A stretch of 64,000 nt of DNA from Halobacillus salinus (GTDB lineage Bacteria; Bacillota; Bacilli; Bacillales; Halobacillaceae), in the NCBI RefSeq assembly GCF_004684905.1, contig NZ_SRJC01000002.1, positions 310,001 through 374,000 on the forward strand, in the 5' to 3' direction. The position numbers and the translations under genes are program-made. The notes under the pieces were generated by a model, which saw only the letters and a program-made list of their open reading frames with translations, did no database searches and had not been told where the DNA came from. Below are positions 43,354 to 51,508 of the stretch, in pieces. Position 1 is the first letter of the stretch. Every line of letters starts with the position of its first letter.

Positions 43354-43791
43354 ATGCCAGAACCGCAGAGTTACGGTGCAAAAGGAGCCTTGAGCAGCGA
43401 TACGCTAACTTTTCCAGAAGCACTGACATTTGCCATGCAAGATGAGTACCTAGCACAGGCTAGGTATGACGATATTTTAAATACGTTCGGATCCATTCGC
43501 ACGTTTGAAAGAATCAAACAGGCAGAACAGCGACATATCAATGCTTTATTAACGTTGTTCAACCGATATCAAGTACCCGTGCCGGAAAACGACGCCGCTG
43601 CTTATGTAACAACTCCAGGATCCGTTAAAGATGCCTACGCAGCGGGAGTTCAAGGGGAGATTGATAACATTGCCATGTACGAAAAGTTTCTGATGTACGA
43701 ACTACCCGTCGATGCACGTGTAGTGTTCACCCAGTTGCGGAATGCTTCTCTAAACCACCTTGCAGCATTTGAACAAGGGGTAACAAGGTGA
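43354..43791 (+). CDS. DUF2202 ferritin-like protein
   Basis: A 145-aa helical protein. Carboxylate/histidine iron-ligand motifs of the ferritin-like fold are present: MQDEYLAQARYDDI, QAEQRHINALLTLF, GEIDNIAMYEKFL and LRNASLNHLAAFE, giving two E-x6-Y/E...ExxH pairs. DUF2202 proteins are small ferritin-like four-helix bundles of unsettled role, perhaps iron or oxidative-stress related. I chose the ATG at 43354 because CAGGAGGG lies 8-9 nt upstream; the ORF extension from 43273 is untranslated leader. Confidence 0.83.
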   Translation: MPEPQSYGAKGALSSDTLTFPEALTFAMQDEYLAQARYDDILNTFGSIRTFERIKQAEQRHINALLTLFNRYQVPVPENDAAAYVTTPGSVKDAYAAGVQGEIDNIAMYEKFLMYELPVDARVVFTQLRNASLNHLAAFEQGVTR

Positions 43792-43929
43792 CTTGTATCC
43801 TTAACAGGGAGGGAAGTTGCTAAAGAGGCTTCTATTGATGGAAGCAGCTTCTCAATGCAACAAAGCACTCCCCCTCTCTCCCCCCCTCACTGGTATAATA
43901 TAGAACAACTACTGATCGGGGTGATTAAC

Positions 43930-44487
43930 ATGATAGATTTAAGCCGAAAACCTGTCCTAAAAGGAAACAAAACAATACTGCGTCCCTTCAAAGAAGAGGA
44001 TCTTCCGGCTATCGAAGAGTGCCTGCAGGATCCCGAAGTGCTAAAGCTTACCGGGAGCGCTGACGATTTTGATAAAGAGTTGGTGAGAGAATGGTACATA
44101 ACAAGAAATGAGCAAACAGATCGCTTGGATCTTGCTATTGTAGACGCCAAGCACAATGTCGTCGTAGGGGAAGCCGTCGCCAACCTCTATGACCAGGAGA
44201 CGGAGAGCATGAACTTCCGAATTTTAATAGGGCCAAGGGGAAGAGATAATGGATTAGGTACCGAAGCCACACAGTTGATGGTGGACTACTTGTTTACTAA
44301 CACCTCCCTTCAGCAACTTACGTTAAGCGTCTTTGATTTCAACCCGAGAGCAAAAAGAGTCTATGAAAAAGTTGGCTTCGTAAAGAATAGTGTTGATAAA
44401 GATGACCTCGAATTCGAAGGTGAATGGATCGACTCGATCAATATGAAGTTAGTCAAAGAGGACTGGTTAAGAAATAGGCGGGATTGA
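43930..44487 (+). CDS. GNAT-family N-acetyltransferase (RimJ/RimL-like)
   Basis: A 185-aa acetyltransferase. LRPFKEEDLPAI opens the fold, VGEAVANLYD and MNFRILIGPRGRDNGLGTEATQLMVDYLF carry the acetyl-CoA pyrophosphate loop (R/Q-x2-G-x-G/A), and FDFNPRAKRVYEKVGFV closes it, as in RimJ/RimL-type enzymes. The acceptor is unknown. The ATG at 43930 follows GGGGTGA. The longer ORF start at 43855 has no ribosome binding site. Confidence 0.87.
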   Translation: MIDLSRKPVLKGNKTILRPFKEEDLPAIEECLQDPEVLKLTGSADDFDKELVREWYITRNEQTDRLDLAIVDAKHNVVVGEAVANLYDQETESMNFRILIGPRGRDNGLGTEATQLMVDYLFTNTSLQQLTLSVFDFNPRAKRVYEKVGFVKNSVDKDDLEFEGEWIDSINMKLVKEDWLRNRRD

Positions 44488-44524
44488 TTATAAAAATTAG
44501 GATCGCACTCTTTGCTATAAGAGA

Positions 44525-44563
44525 AAAACACCACCAAAATAGAATTTCATTTGGTGGTGTTTT
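44525..44563. terminator. Convergent terminator
   Basis: Stem AAAACACCACCAA/TTGGTGGTGTTTT between the GNAT gene and the KduD-like gene. Confidence 0.85.
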
Positions 44564-44624
44564 CATTCATTCCCATATTAGGTCAGTGGCTTATTTTAGC
44601 CACTAAGAGCTTGAATCAAGTTTT

Positions 44625-45386
44625 TTATCTACCTAACCAGCCGCCATCAACAGCTAATTGGTGGCCATGAATATAGTTGGAAGCTTCTGAAGCAAGAAAG
44701 ACGGCCGTTCCTTTGAAATCTTCTGGCTTTCCCCAATCTCCAGCAGGAATGCGGTCTAAAATTTGTTGATTCCGGCTCTCATCATGAATCAAGGCAGTAT
44801 TCATTTCCGTAGCAATATAACCGGGAACAATCGTATTCACATTAACATGATGTTGTGCCCATTCATTGGATAATGCTTTCGTCAGCTGTGAAACGCCACC
44901 TTTTGAAGCCGCATAAGCTGGAACATTGATTCCGCCTTGGTAAGAAAGAAGGGAAGCAAAGTTAATAATCTTACCGCTTTTCTGCGGAACCATATAACGA
45001 CCAGCCTGTTGGCATAACGTCCACGTTGTTTTTAAATTTATATTTATTACCTCATCCCAATCAGACTCGGGGAAGTCAACCGCTGGAGATCGCCTCTGGA
45101 TTCCTGCTGCATTAACAAGAATATCGATTTTCCCAAAATGCTCTACGACAGCTGGAATAGCTTGCTTTACTTCCTCGCTTTCATTCAAATCACATGGAAT
45201 GACTTCACATCTAGATCCTAAATTTTCTATCTCCGACTTCACATCTTCCTGATCAGGGTTTCTCTGCAATAACGCAATGTCAGCTCCTGCTTCAGCTAAT
45301 GCTAATGCTACCGATCGTCCAATCCCTCTGGTACACCCTGTAACGGCTGCCACTTTTCCATCTAGATTAAACAAATCATAACTCAT
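44625..45386 (-). CDS. kduD: SDR oxidoreductase, KduD-like (2-deoxy-D-gluconate 3-dehydrogenase)
   Basis: A 253-aa classical short-chain dehydrogenase: the NAD(H) loop TGCTRGIGRSVA, NAAGIQRR, the catalytic Ser region INFASLLSYQGG, Tyr-x3-Lys in AYAASKGGVSQL, and PGYIATEMNTALI. The length and the R-R-S-P after NAAGIQ fit KduD/2-deoxy-D-gluconate 3-dehydrogenase, which acts in pectin or glucuronate breakdown. No kduI or pectin genes are adjacent, so the substrate is uncertain. A cre-like site in the promoter agrees with carbon control. AAAAGGGGA precedes the ATG. Confidence 0.78.
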   Translation of the reverse strand: MSYDLFNLDGKVAAVTGCTRGIGRSVALALAEAGADIALLQRNPDQEDVKSEIENLGSRCEVIPCDLNESEEVKQAIPAVVEHFGKIDILVNAAGIQRRSPAVDFPESDWDEVININLKTTWTLCQQAGRYMVPQKSGKIINFASLLSYQGGINVPAYAASKGGVSQLTKALSNEWAQHHVNVNTIVPGYIATEMNTALIHDESRNQQILDRIPAGDWGKPEDFKGTAVFLASEASNYIHGHQLAVDGGWLGR

Positions 45387-45411
45387 TCGAAAATCCCCTT
45401 TTCTCTGTATA

Positions 45412-45425
45412 GTAGAGCGCTTACA
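45412..45425 (-). promoter_or_regulatory. cre-like site at the kduD promoter
   Basis: Minus-strand TGTAAGCGCTCTAC matches cre except at two or three positions and directly precedes a -10-like TATACA, a position typical of CcpA repression. Confidence 0.45.
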
Positions 45426-45560
45426 TACACTCTATATATACTCATTCTCCAAAAGAATAAAAATTCCTTTCTTTATTTTTAAAATATGATGAAATTTTTT
45501 TCGATTTAACTCCTTCCCTTCTCCCGATCGCTCTACTTCTCTTTTTTTCTTTCTACTCAT

Positions 45561-45592
45561 AAAAAAAAGACAGGCTTATGAGCCTGTCTTTT
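45561..45592 (-). terminator. Terminator of uspA
   Basis: Stem AAAAGACAGGCT/AGCCTGTCTTTT (45565-45576, 45581-45592), followed by a T-run on the minus strand. Confidence 0.9.
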
Positions 45593-45595
45593 CAT

Positions 45596-46024
45596 TTATT
45601 TCATAACAAGTACGGGACATGTAGCATTCTGAACAACACTGTTACTGACGCTTCCTAAGAATAAACGCTTCACACTACCCAGTCCGCGATTTCCGATAAT
45701 GATTAAATCCATTCCGTGCTCTTCTGCATACTCACAAATAGCGGCGCCGGCATTTTTCTCCCCTACCAGGCCTTTGGTGATCACCGTATAATTTTCTTCT
45801 GTAAGTTCTTTTTTGGTCTCTTCCATTTTATCTTCAAGACTCGCTGCTAATTCCTTTCCCATCTCTTTCTGGACGGCTGCATAGGTAACGGGACCGGCAG
45901 AATTTGCGACTTGGACGATATGAACCTCTTTATCCGGGGCGTTAACCGCTTGATTCCTCACTTCCTCCAGGGCCTTGTGACTCCACTCACTTCCATCATA
46001 AGCGACGAGTATTTTCACGGTCAT
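45596..46024 (-). CDS. Universal stress protein UspA family
   Basis: A 142-aa single-domain Usp. ILVAYDGSEWSHKAL opens the fold, and the ATP-binding signature G-x2-G-x9-G-S reads GNRGLGSVKRLFLGSVSNSVV, followed by CPVLVMK. It therefore probably binds ATP, as in MJ0577-type members. ATAGGAGGGG precedes the ATG. Stress, starvation or redox survival is the usual role. A near-perfect cre lies 56 nt upstream of the start. Confidence 0.93.
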   Translation of the reverse strand: MTVKILVAYDGSEWSHKALEEVRNQAVNAPDKEVHIVQVANSAGPVTYAAVQKEMGKELAASLEDKMEETKKELTEENYTVITKGLVGEKNAGAAICEYAEEHGMDLIIIGNRGLGSVKRLFLGSVSNSVVQNATCPVLVMK

Positions 46025-46079
46025 GGGAATCCCCTCCTATGATTTTAGGAACTTTCTTACACGTCTATTTTACCATAAA

Positions 46080-46093
46080 TGTAAGCGCATTCA
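46080..46093 (-). promoter_or_regulatory. cre-like site at the uspA promoter
   Basis: TGTAAGCGCATTCA (plus-strand sequence) matches the cre consensus at 13 of 14 positions and overlaps the promoter region of uspA, whose -10 is probably TAAAAT near 46068. Confidence 0.5.
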
Positions 46094-46237
46094 TAGATTG
46101 TGATATAACCTACCGTTCTTTCTTCCTGTTTTTTCAAATAACGTACTAATTCTGTCACAAATACCGATATACTTGGTGGGGACCCTACAAGAACTAACTT
46201 CACGACTTCCTAAAAAATCATGAAGGAGTTGCAGAGA

Positions 46238-47719
46238 ATGATTCAATTGAAGAAGTTGTTTGTTTTGTTCACTTTGTTTTTCCTCCTTGTACCTTCCATC
46301 AGTCACGCTGGATCAATCAAAGACAATGAGACATCCGGTAGTCCAGGCTTATGGTACTTAGGAGAAACCCCTGCTTCTGTTGCCACCTCTAAGCATCCAA
46401 TTTTGTTTGTTCACGGATTGAACAGCGCCTCCAACACATGGTGGGAAAACAACGATATGTATAACACAGCATTTCAGAATGGATATGAGACATCGTTCAT
46501 CGATTTGTACCCGACGAAAAACATGTGGGACAACGGTGCCCTACTCGCAGATCGGATTCAAGATATCTACCAGCATTTCGGTGAAAAGGTGGTAATTGTC
46601 GCACACAGTAAAGGAGGAATCGACACCCAGTCGGCTCTAGTCCACTACGGTGCAGACCCTTATGTCGAACGTGTCATAACCTTATCCACTCCTCATCACG
46701 GGTCCCAATTAGCAGACCTAGCCTACAGCAGCTGGGCTGGTTGGCTTGCTGGCATTCTTGGAAGCAAAAATGACGCTACTTACTCCCTGCAAACTGGTTA
46801 TATGGAGTACTTCCGCTCCCAAACCGATAATCAACCTAACCTATATACAACTCCCATCTACACCTTTGGCGGCACTAAATGGGGCAGTTTCGGCAGCTCT
46901 CTCTACTGGGGCGGCCTATATTTGAGAGCTTATGGAAGCAATGACGGCGCCGTTACCGTCAAAAGCTCACGCCTGCCTTATGCAACCGAACTTGCTGTCG
47001 GGGACTGGAACCACACCACCATCAAAAAAGGATCCAGCACCTTCTCCCTTTTCCAAAACTACTTAAACGAAAACCTATACTCCTTCAAGGGATTGCGGTC
47101 TGCGAGCACGGAAAAGGCCGATAAAAAAGCGAATCAATACGTTTCCGGAGGTCAGTACTCAGGACAAGAAACGGAAACAATTGAAGTCGAGTCTGGAGCA
47201 CAGTCTGTTACGTTCGACTGGATGAGCGACCAGGCAGATACCGAATTGAAGCTGATCTCACCGGATAAAACTGTCAAAAGCACATTCACTACCAATACGG
47301 ATGAATCCGGCTATTTCAAAGGTGCGTACCATCATACGGCTACCGTTGAAAAGCCCGAAGCCGGCACATGGACGATTGAAGCGGATTCTGACGAGCAAGA
47401 GCATTACTTGTTAAATACGACCTTCCAGAGTGGATTGAATGACGCGCTTCACCTGGCTCTTGAAAATGATGCGTTCAAGTTAAAAACGCAGCAACTGCAG
47501 GCGAAGACAACGATGACCATTGAGTACTATAAGAACGGCAAGCTCAAGCAGGCCAAAGTTAAAGTCAATAAGAAGAACGGCTCCTACAAACTTCCCGACC
47601 TCGGTGATGGAGTCTATAACATGACGATAGATATTAAAGGGAAATACAAGAAAGAGGAGTTCGAACGCACCTTCATTGAATCGGTGTATGTTGATCCACA
47701 AGGGAACCTTTATCAATAA
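46238..47719 (+). CDS. Secreted lipase/esterase with C-terminal beta domain
   Basis: A 493-aa exported alpha/beta hydrolase. The signal peptide (about 1-23) ends SISHA. FVHGLNSASNTWW gives the oxyanion His-Gly, AHSKGG holds the nucleophile Ser124, and STPHHGSQLADLAYS follows as in Bacillus lipases of the LipA/family I.4-I.5 type; the acid and His are probably in SNDGAVTVKSS and GDWNHTTI. Residues from about 300 form a PPC-like beta domain (ETIEVESGAQSVTFDW, GTWTIEADSDEQEHY) for binding or stability. I chose the ATG at 46238, 9 nt after AAGGAG. Confidence 0.9.
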   Translation: MIQLKKLFVLFTLFFLLVPSISHAGSIKDNETSGSPGLWYLGETPASVATSKHPILFVHGLNSASNTWWENNDMYNTAFQNGYETSFIDLYPTKNMWDNGALLADRIQDIYQHFGEKVVIVAHSKGGIDTQSALVHYGADPYVERVITLSTPHHGSQLADLAYSSWAGWLAGILGSKNDATYSLQTGYMEYFRSQTDNQPNLYTTPIYTFGGTKWGSFGSSLYWGGLYLRAYGSNDGAVTVKSSRLPYATELAVGDWNHTTIKKGSSTFSLFQNYLNENLYSFKGLRSASTEKADKKANQYVSGGQYSGQETETIEVESGAQSVTFDWMSDQADTELKLISPDKTVKSTFTTNTDESGYFKGAYHHTATVEKPEAGTWTIEADSDEQEHYLLNTTFQSGLNDALHLALENDAFKLKTQQLQAKTTMTIEYYKNGKLKQAKVKVNKKNGSYKLPDLGDGVYNMTIDIKGKYKKEEFERTFIESVYVDPQGNLYQ

Positions 47720-47723
47720 CTAC

Positions 47724-47755
47724 AAAACCACCTGATGATTACATCAGGTGGTTTC
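47724..47755. terminator. Convergent terminator after the lipase gene
   Basis: Stem AAACCACCTGATG/CATCAGGTGGTTT with a T-rich tail. It overlaps the stop of the opposite AI-2E family gene. Confidence 0.85.
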
Positions 47756-48817
47756 TTCTTGGTGTTTTAACCGCCAATAACGGTAGCCACTCTTCACAAG
47801 AACTTTCGTAACGGAATACAACGGGACTGCTATGACCATTCCGATGAATCCTGCAAGTGGTGCCGCTACGACTAGCAATAAAATAATCGTAAGTGGATGC
47901 ACATTCAACTTTTGCCCTAAAACCACAGGGGCAACTAGATTGCCTTCCAATTGCTGAACGATAATAAGTGCTATCAGTACGTAAAGAACCATCATCGGCC
48001 CTTGAATGAGAGCCACGATCACAGCCGGGACCACCCCAATGATCGGACCGAAGAACGGAATGACAGCAGTCACTACTACGAAAAAGGCAAGTAAAAGCGC
48101 GTAATCGAGACCGATGATCAAGTAAGCAACATACATTAAAACACCGTCCACGAATGCCACCGTCATCTGTCCAATGATGTAGTTGGAAAGCGTGCGATCC
48201 AGCTTCTCAAGCAGCATATGGGCTTCTTCATTTTTCTTACCAGTAAATCCTCTCGTTAAGAGTGGAACCAGTTTGCGTCCATCTTTTAAGAAGAAGAACA
48301 ACAAGAACGGAATGATGAGCATTGTCGTGGCAGCTCCTGCGACCGTTGTGAATATATCGGTAATATGAGTGCCGAAACGCTGTCCCAGATCACTGAAATA
48401 CTGCGTCACTTCCTGCTCGATACGATAAGTAGAGAGCATTCCCATATCTTTTTTCTCCATTTCCTGCTGTGCTTGGTCTGTCATCTTCTTTAGTTGGTCG
48501 GGTATGTTAGACATGTTGTTAACCTGATCTTGAATAGTCGAAGCTAACATCCACCCGATCCCTGACAAAATGGCAGCAATAACCGCAAACACGATGGAAA
48601 CAGAGACCACAACGGGAATCGTGAATACTCGAGCAATCCAATCCACAACCGGCCGGATAATATAGAATAAGAAACCGGCAATCAAAATAGGGTAAAAAAG
48701 CGTTTTGAACACGGTTAGGAGTGGAGTAATCATATGTAGTTCCCGCATGAAAAAGACAAGGATGAGAGCTAAAATCGATGCAGCAACGTATTTAAAGTAT
48801 GGGTGTTTCCACCACAT
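47744..48817 (-). CDS. AI-2E family (UPF0118) transporter
   Basis: A 357-aa membrane protein with about seven to eight segments and a mid-protein amphipathic domain (MTDQAQQEMEKKDMGML). Family marks are IPFLLFFFLKDG, NYIIGQMTVAFVDGVLMYV, AVIPFFGPIIGVVPAVIVALIQGP and LEGNLVAPVVLGQKLNVHPLTIILLLV. The family name comes from the AI-2 exporter TqsA, but some halophile members have been reported as Na+(Li+)/H+ antiporters, so sodium export is a real alternative here. The ATG at 48817 follows AAGGAGG at 8 nt. Confidence 0.88.
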   Translation of the reverse strand: MWWKHPYFKYVAASILALILVFFMRELHMITPLLTVFKTLFYPILIAGFLFYIIRPVVDWIARVFTIPVVVSVSIVFAVIAAILSGIGWMLASTIQDQVNNMSNIPDQLKKMTDQAQQEMEKKDMGMLSTYRIEQEVTQYFSDLGQRFGTHITDIFTTVAGAATTMLIIPFLLFFFLKDGRKLVPLLTRGFTGKKNEEAHMLLEKLDRTLSNYIIGQMTVAFVDGVLMYVAYLIIGLDYALLLAFFVVVTAVIPFFGPIIGVVPAVIVALIQGPMMVLYVLIALIIVQQLEGNLVAPVVLGQKLNVHPLTIILLLVVAAPLAGFIGMVIAVPLYSVTKVLVKSGYRYWRLKHQEETT

Positions 48818-48923
48818 GGCCGACACCTCCTTGCTACTAAATTCACTAATCGCTACAACATTAAACTTGGAACTATTATCCTTTAGGAATATAATAAAGA
48901 AAATTATTACAGGAGGCTTGATT

Positions 48924-50036
48924 ATGGAAGCATGGAGACATTTTCAATTTGATGATTTAGTACCTTTCGTTTCTGCATTAGATTCCATTACCCAGGGCAA
49001 AAATGAGGATGTGAAAAAGCTTTTAACCGAAACATTAGTTCAATCGGAAGATCCATACATAAAAAATGAATCCGTTGTCTTGTTATTCGAATTATTGTTC
49101 AATGGCAGGGATTTTGAAACTCTTCAAACCTTGGACTTGCTTGATCATCCAGCCATCGACCTCACTAATCGTTCGATTGCAAAAACCCTTCAAAAGCAAC
49201 CTGCACCTTCTTTCTTTTTCCCTGACGAGAAAGTTTCTGTCCCCATGAAAATGAGTCAGAGTGGTTCTCCGACTATCGAAGTAATCCTAAACGGGACGAA
49301 GGTAACGTTATGGCTAGATACAGGGGCTGGTATGAGCGTCCTCTCTCGGTCCTTAGCTCAGCTTTGTCAGGTACCGACTCTCGACATCGAAGCGTTGAAT
49401 GTAAAAAACTCCTCTAACCAGAGCGTATCTTCCCAACTAGCTATCGTTGACTCCCTTAATATTAAAGGTGTCCACGTGAAGCATCAGCCTACTCTTCTAT
49501 TGCAAGATCAACTACTTCAATTCGAAATTCCGAAGACATCTGAAGTGATGAAGATTGATGGAATCATTGGCTGGGACGTCATTCAACACCTTCATCTTGA
49601 AATCGATTATAAGAACCGGAGCGTGTGCATTCAAAAATCAGATCCGAAAGACCTGCCAGCGAATCTATTTTTCTGCGGAGCACCGGTTGTGAAAGCTTCA
49701 TCTGAACAAGAAACACCCCTTTACTTCGGCCTTGATACAGGCGCGGGAAAAAGTCACTTCAGCCCACCCCTTTTGTCCAAGCTGCCTACCACCCAATTAT
49801 CTAAAAAAACCGTTCACGCTGGAGGAGTGGGAGATATGAAAGAACGAGAGGTACAACGCCTAAAGCAACTCGACATCCTGCTTGCGTCTACCCCTATTCG
49901 TCTCTTTGACGTCAGGGAAGCCCTCGCCGATTTCGCAACGTTTTTCAAATTGGACGGCGTTCTAGGTAGTGACAGCGCTTCTGCAGGTAAGCTGATCATC
50001 GATTATCCCAATAGACGAGTAGACATTCTCTATTAA
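48924..50036 (+). CDS. Tandem retropepsin-like aspartic protease
   Basis: A 370-aa protein with two aspartic-protease active-site motifs: Asp132 in LWLDTGAGMSVLS and Asp271 in FGLDTGAGKSHFS. Each is followed by a hydrophobic-Gly flap/end motif (DGIIGWDVIQHL, DGVLGSDSAS). The two domains are 139 residues apart, so a single chain could form an active site from both, as pepsin does. The N-terminal 90 residues are helical. There is no signal peptide. I chose the ATG at 48924 with ACAGGAGG upstream; the long ORF start at 48705 is a read-through of the opposite gene. Substrate unknown. Confidence 0.82.
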   Translation: MEAWRHFQFDDLVPFVSALDSITQGKNEDVKKLLTETLVQSEDPYIKNESVVLLFELLFNGRDFETLQTLDLLDHPAIDLTNRSIAKTLQKQPAPSFFFPDEKVSVPMKMSQSGSPTIEVILNGTKVTLWLDTGAGMSVLSRSLAQLCQVPTLDIEALNVKNSSNQSVSSQLAIVDSLNIKGVHVKHQPTLLLQDQLLQFEIPKTSEVMKIDGIIGWDVIQHLHLEIDYKNRSVCIQKSDPKDLPANLFFCGAPVVKASSEQETPLYFGLDTGAGKSHFSPPLLSKLPTTQLSKKTVHAGGVGDMKEREVQRLKQLDILLASTPIRLFDVREALADFATFFKLDGVLGSDSASAGKLIIDYPNRRVDILY

Positions 50037-50049
50037 AAACAAAAAAAAA

Positions 50050-50074
50050 GAACTCCCTTGTATAAAGGGAGTTC
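50050..50074. terminator. Convergent terminator
   Basis: Perfect stem GAACTCCCTT/AAGGGAGTTC with loop GTATA; A-run before and T-rich sequence after. Confidence 0.85.
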
Positions 50075-50087
50075 AAATTCATCAAAT

Positions 50088-51287
50088 TTAACCACCGGCT
50101 ATCATCCGAGCTAATTGCCCACAAATCAGCGCGGCATACGTTCCGACAACGTTACCGAGAATACCCATCAATAGACCAACAGGCGCTAGGGCCGGCTGGA
50201 AGACGGACGCTACAATCGGCGCAGAGCTTGTCCCACCGATGTTACCTTGTGAACCAACGGCCACAAAGAACAGTGGTGCGCGAAGCAAGCGTGCTGCTGT
50301 AAATAGGAACAACACGTGAATCGCAAGCCATACAAGACCCATTAGGATAAACTCAGGTGCATCAACAATATCCATCAAGTTGGCACGAGCACCGATCGCC
50401 GCTAGGAATAGATAGATTCCAGCATAACCGATTTTACTAGCACCGTAGTATTCTAGATTACGAACCTTCGTGAAGGATAGTGCAATACCAAGAGCAGTAA
50501 TGATCAAGAACGTCCATGTAGACGTGTTCATCACATCAGATTTCGGAATAAAGGACAGGTCCGCAAAAACACGTACTAAGAAAGAACCTGCAAAAGCGAT
50601 GGACAGAATGCCGAACAGCTGTGGAAGCTGAAGCGGCTTCGCGTTGCGCTGAACGTCTGTCGCAATCTCTTCGTTGACGCGCTTGATTGTAGAGTTATCC
50701 GCTTTATTCCACTTGTTGAATCGTTGCTGGAAGCCTGCAAGAGAAATCATGACACCCATCCAACCGATACCAACGATTGTATCTGTCAAAATGATCGGGC
50801 TCAAAATATCATCTGGTGTATCGAAGGCAACCTGCATGGCACCTAAGTTGGCGGATCCGCCAATCCAACTACCAGCTAGTGCCCCTACACCGCGCCACGC
50901 TTCATCCGGAAGAACGCCCTGGAACAGTGCGTAAGCAACAGGACCACCTACAACTACACCTAGCGTACCAGCTAAGAATACAAGTACAGCTTTACCACCG
51001 AGCTTGAATGTCGCAGGTACGTTGGTACTGATCATCAGCAATAGTAAACCTGCTGGTAGAATATACGTCCCCATAAAGCCATAAAGGTCTGAACTTTGCG
51101 GGATGATTCCAAACGTTGTTGAAAGCATCGGCAAGAAGTACATCCAGATCAGCGGCGGTAAATAGCCGAAGAATTTTTGAAGTGGCTTTTTATCCACTGT
51201 AGAAAGCATAAATACGGCACCGACAACCGCTATAAGATAAGCGAATATCGCCATCGGTTCTTGTATAAGAGCTTGTTGATTACTCAT
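50088..51287 (-). CDS. DUF819 family membrane protein
   Basis: A 399-aa protein with about eleven hydrophobic segments. GSWIGGSANLGAMQVAF and GSQGNIGGTSSAPIVASVFQPALAPVGLLMGILGNVVGTY are the repeated Gly/Ser-rich signatures of DUF819 (YjcL type), which has a two-repeat transporter-like fold. The substrate is unknown; anion or amino-acid transport has been suggested only by fold. The ATG at 51287 follows GGAGAGTG. It is a single gene with a terminator behind it. Confidence 0.85.
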   Translation of the reverse strand: MSNQQALIQEPMAIFAYLIAVVGAVFMLSTVDKKPLQKFFGYLPPLIWMYFLPMLSTTFGIIPQSSDLYGFMGTYILPAGLLLLMISTNVPATFKLGGKAVLVFLAGTLGVVVGGPVAYALFQGVLPDEAWRGVGALAGSWIGGSANLGAMQVAFDTPDDILSPIILTDTIVGIGWMGVMISLAGFQQRFNKWNKADNSTIKRVNEEIATDVQRNAKPLQLPQLFGILSIAFAGSFLVRVFADLSFIPKSDVMNTSTWTFLIITALGIALSFTKVRNLEYYGASKIGYAGIYLFLAAIGARANLMDIVDAPEFILMGLVWLAIHVLFLFTAARLLRAPLFFVAVGSQGNIGGTSSAPIVASVFQPALAPVGLLMGILGNVVGTYAALICGQLARMIAGG

Positions 51288-51508
51288 GATGTCACTCTCC
51301 AAACGTAAAAATGATTTGAATTGTCTAAAAATTTATGGTATAAGAATTCATATCTTTGGAGTTTAGCACATATTTTTTTGCTGTAAAATAGAAACGCATC
51401 AAAAAATTAAAGTAACCGTTCTCAATTCTCAACAATAGTAACAATCACCCTGATAAATGGATAAAAAGAGCAGGACCCTACTGAAAGGTCCCGCTCTCCC
51501 CCTTACAT

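Noticed and set aside
48705-48923. Long N-terminal extension of the aspartic protease ORF
   Set aside because: It is antisense to the AI-2E family gene and lacks a ribosome binding site; ACAGGAGG marks the ATG at 48924.
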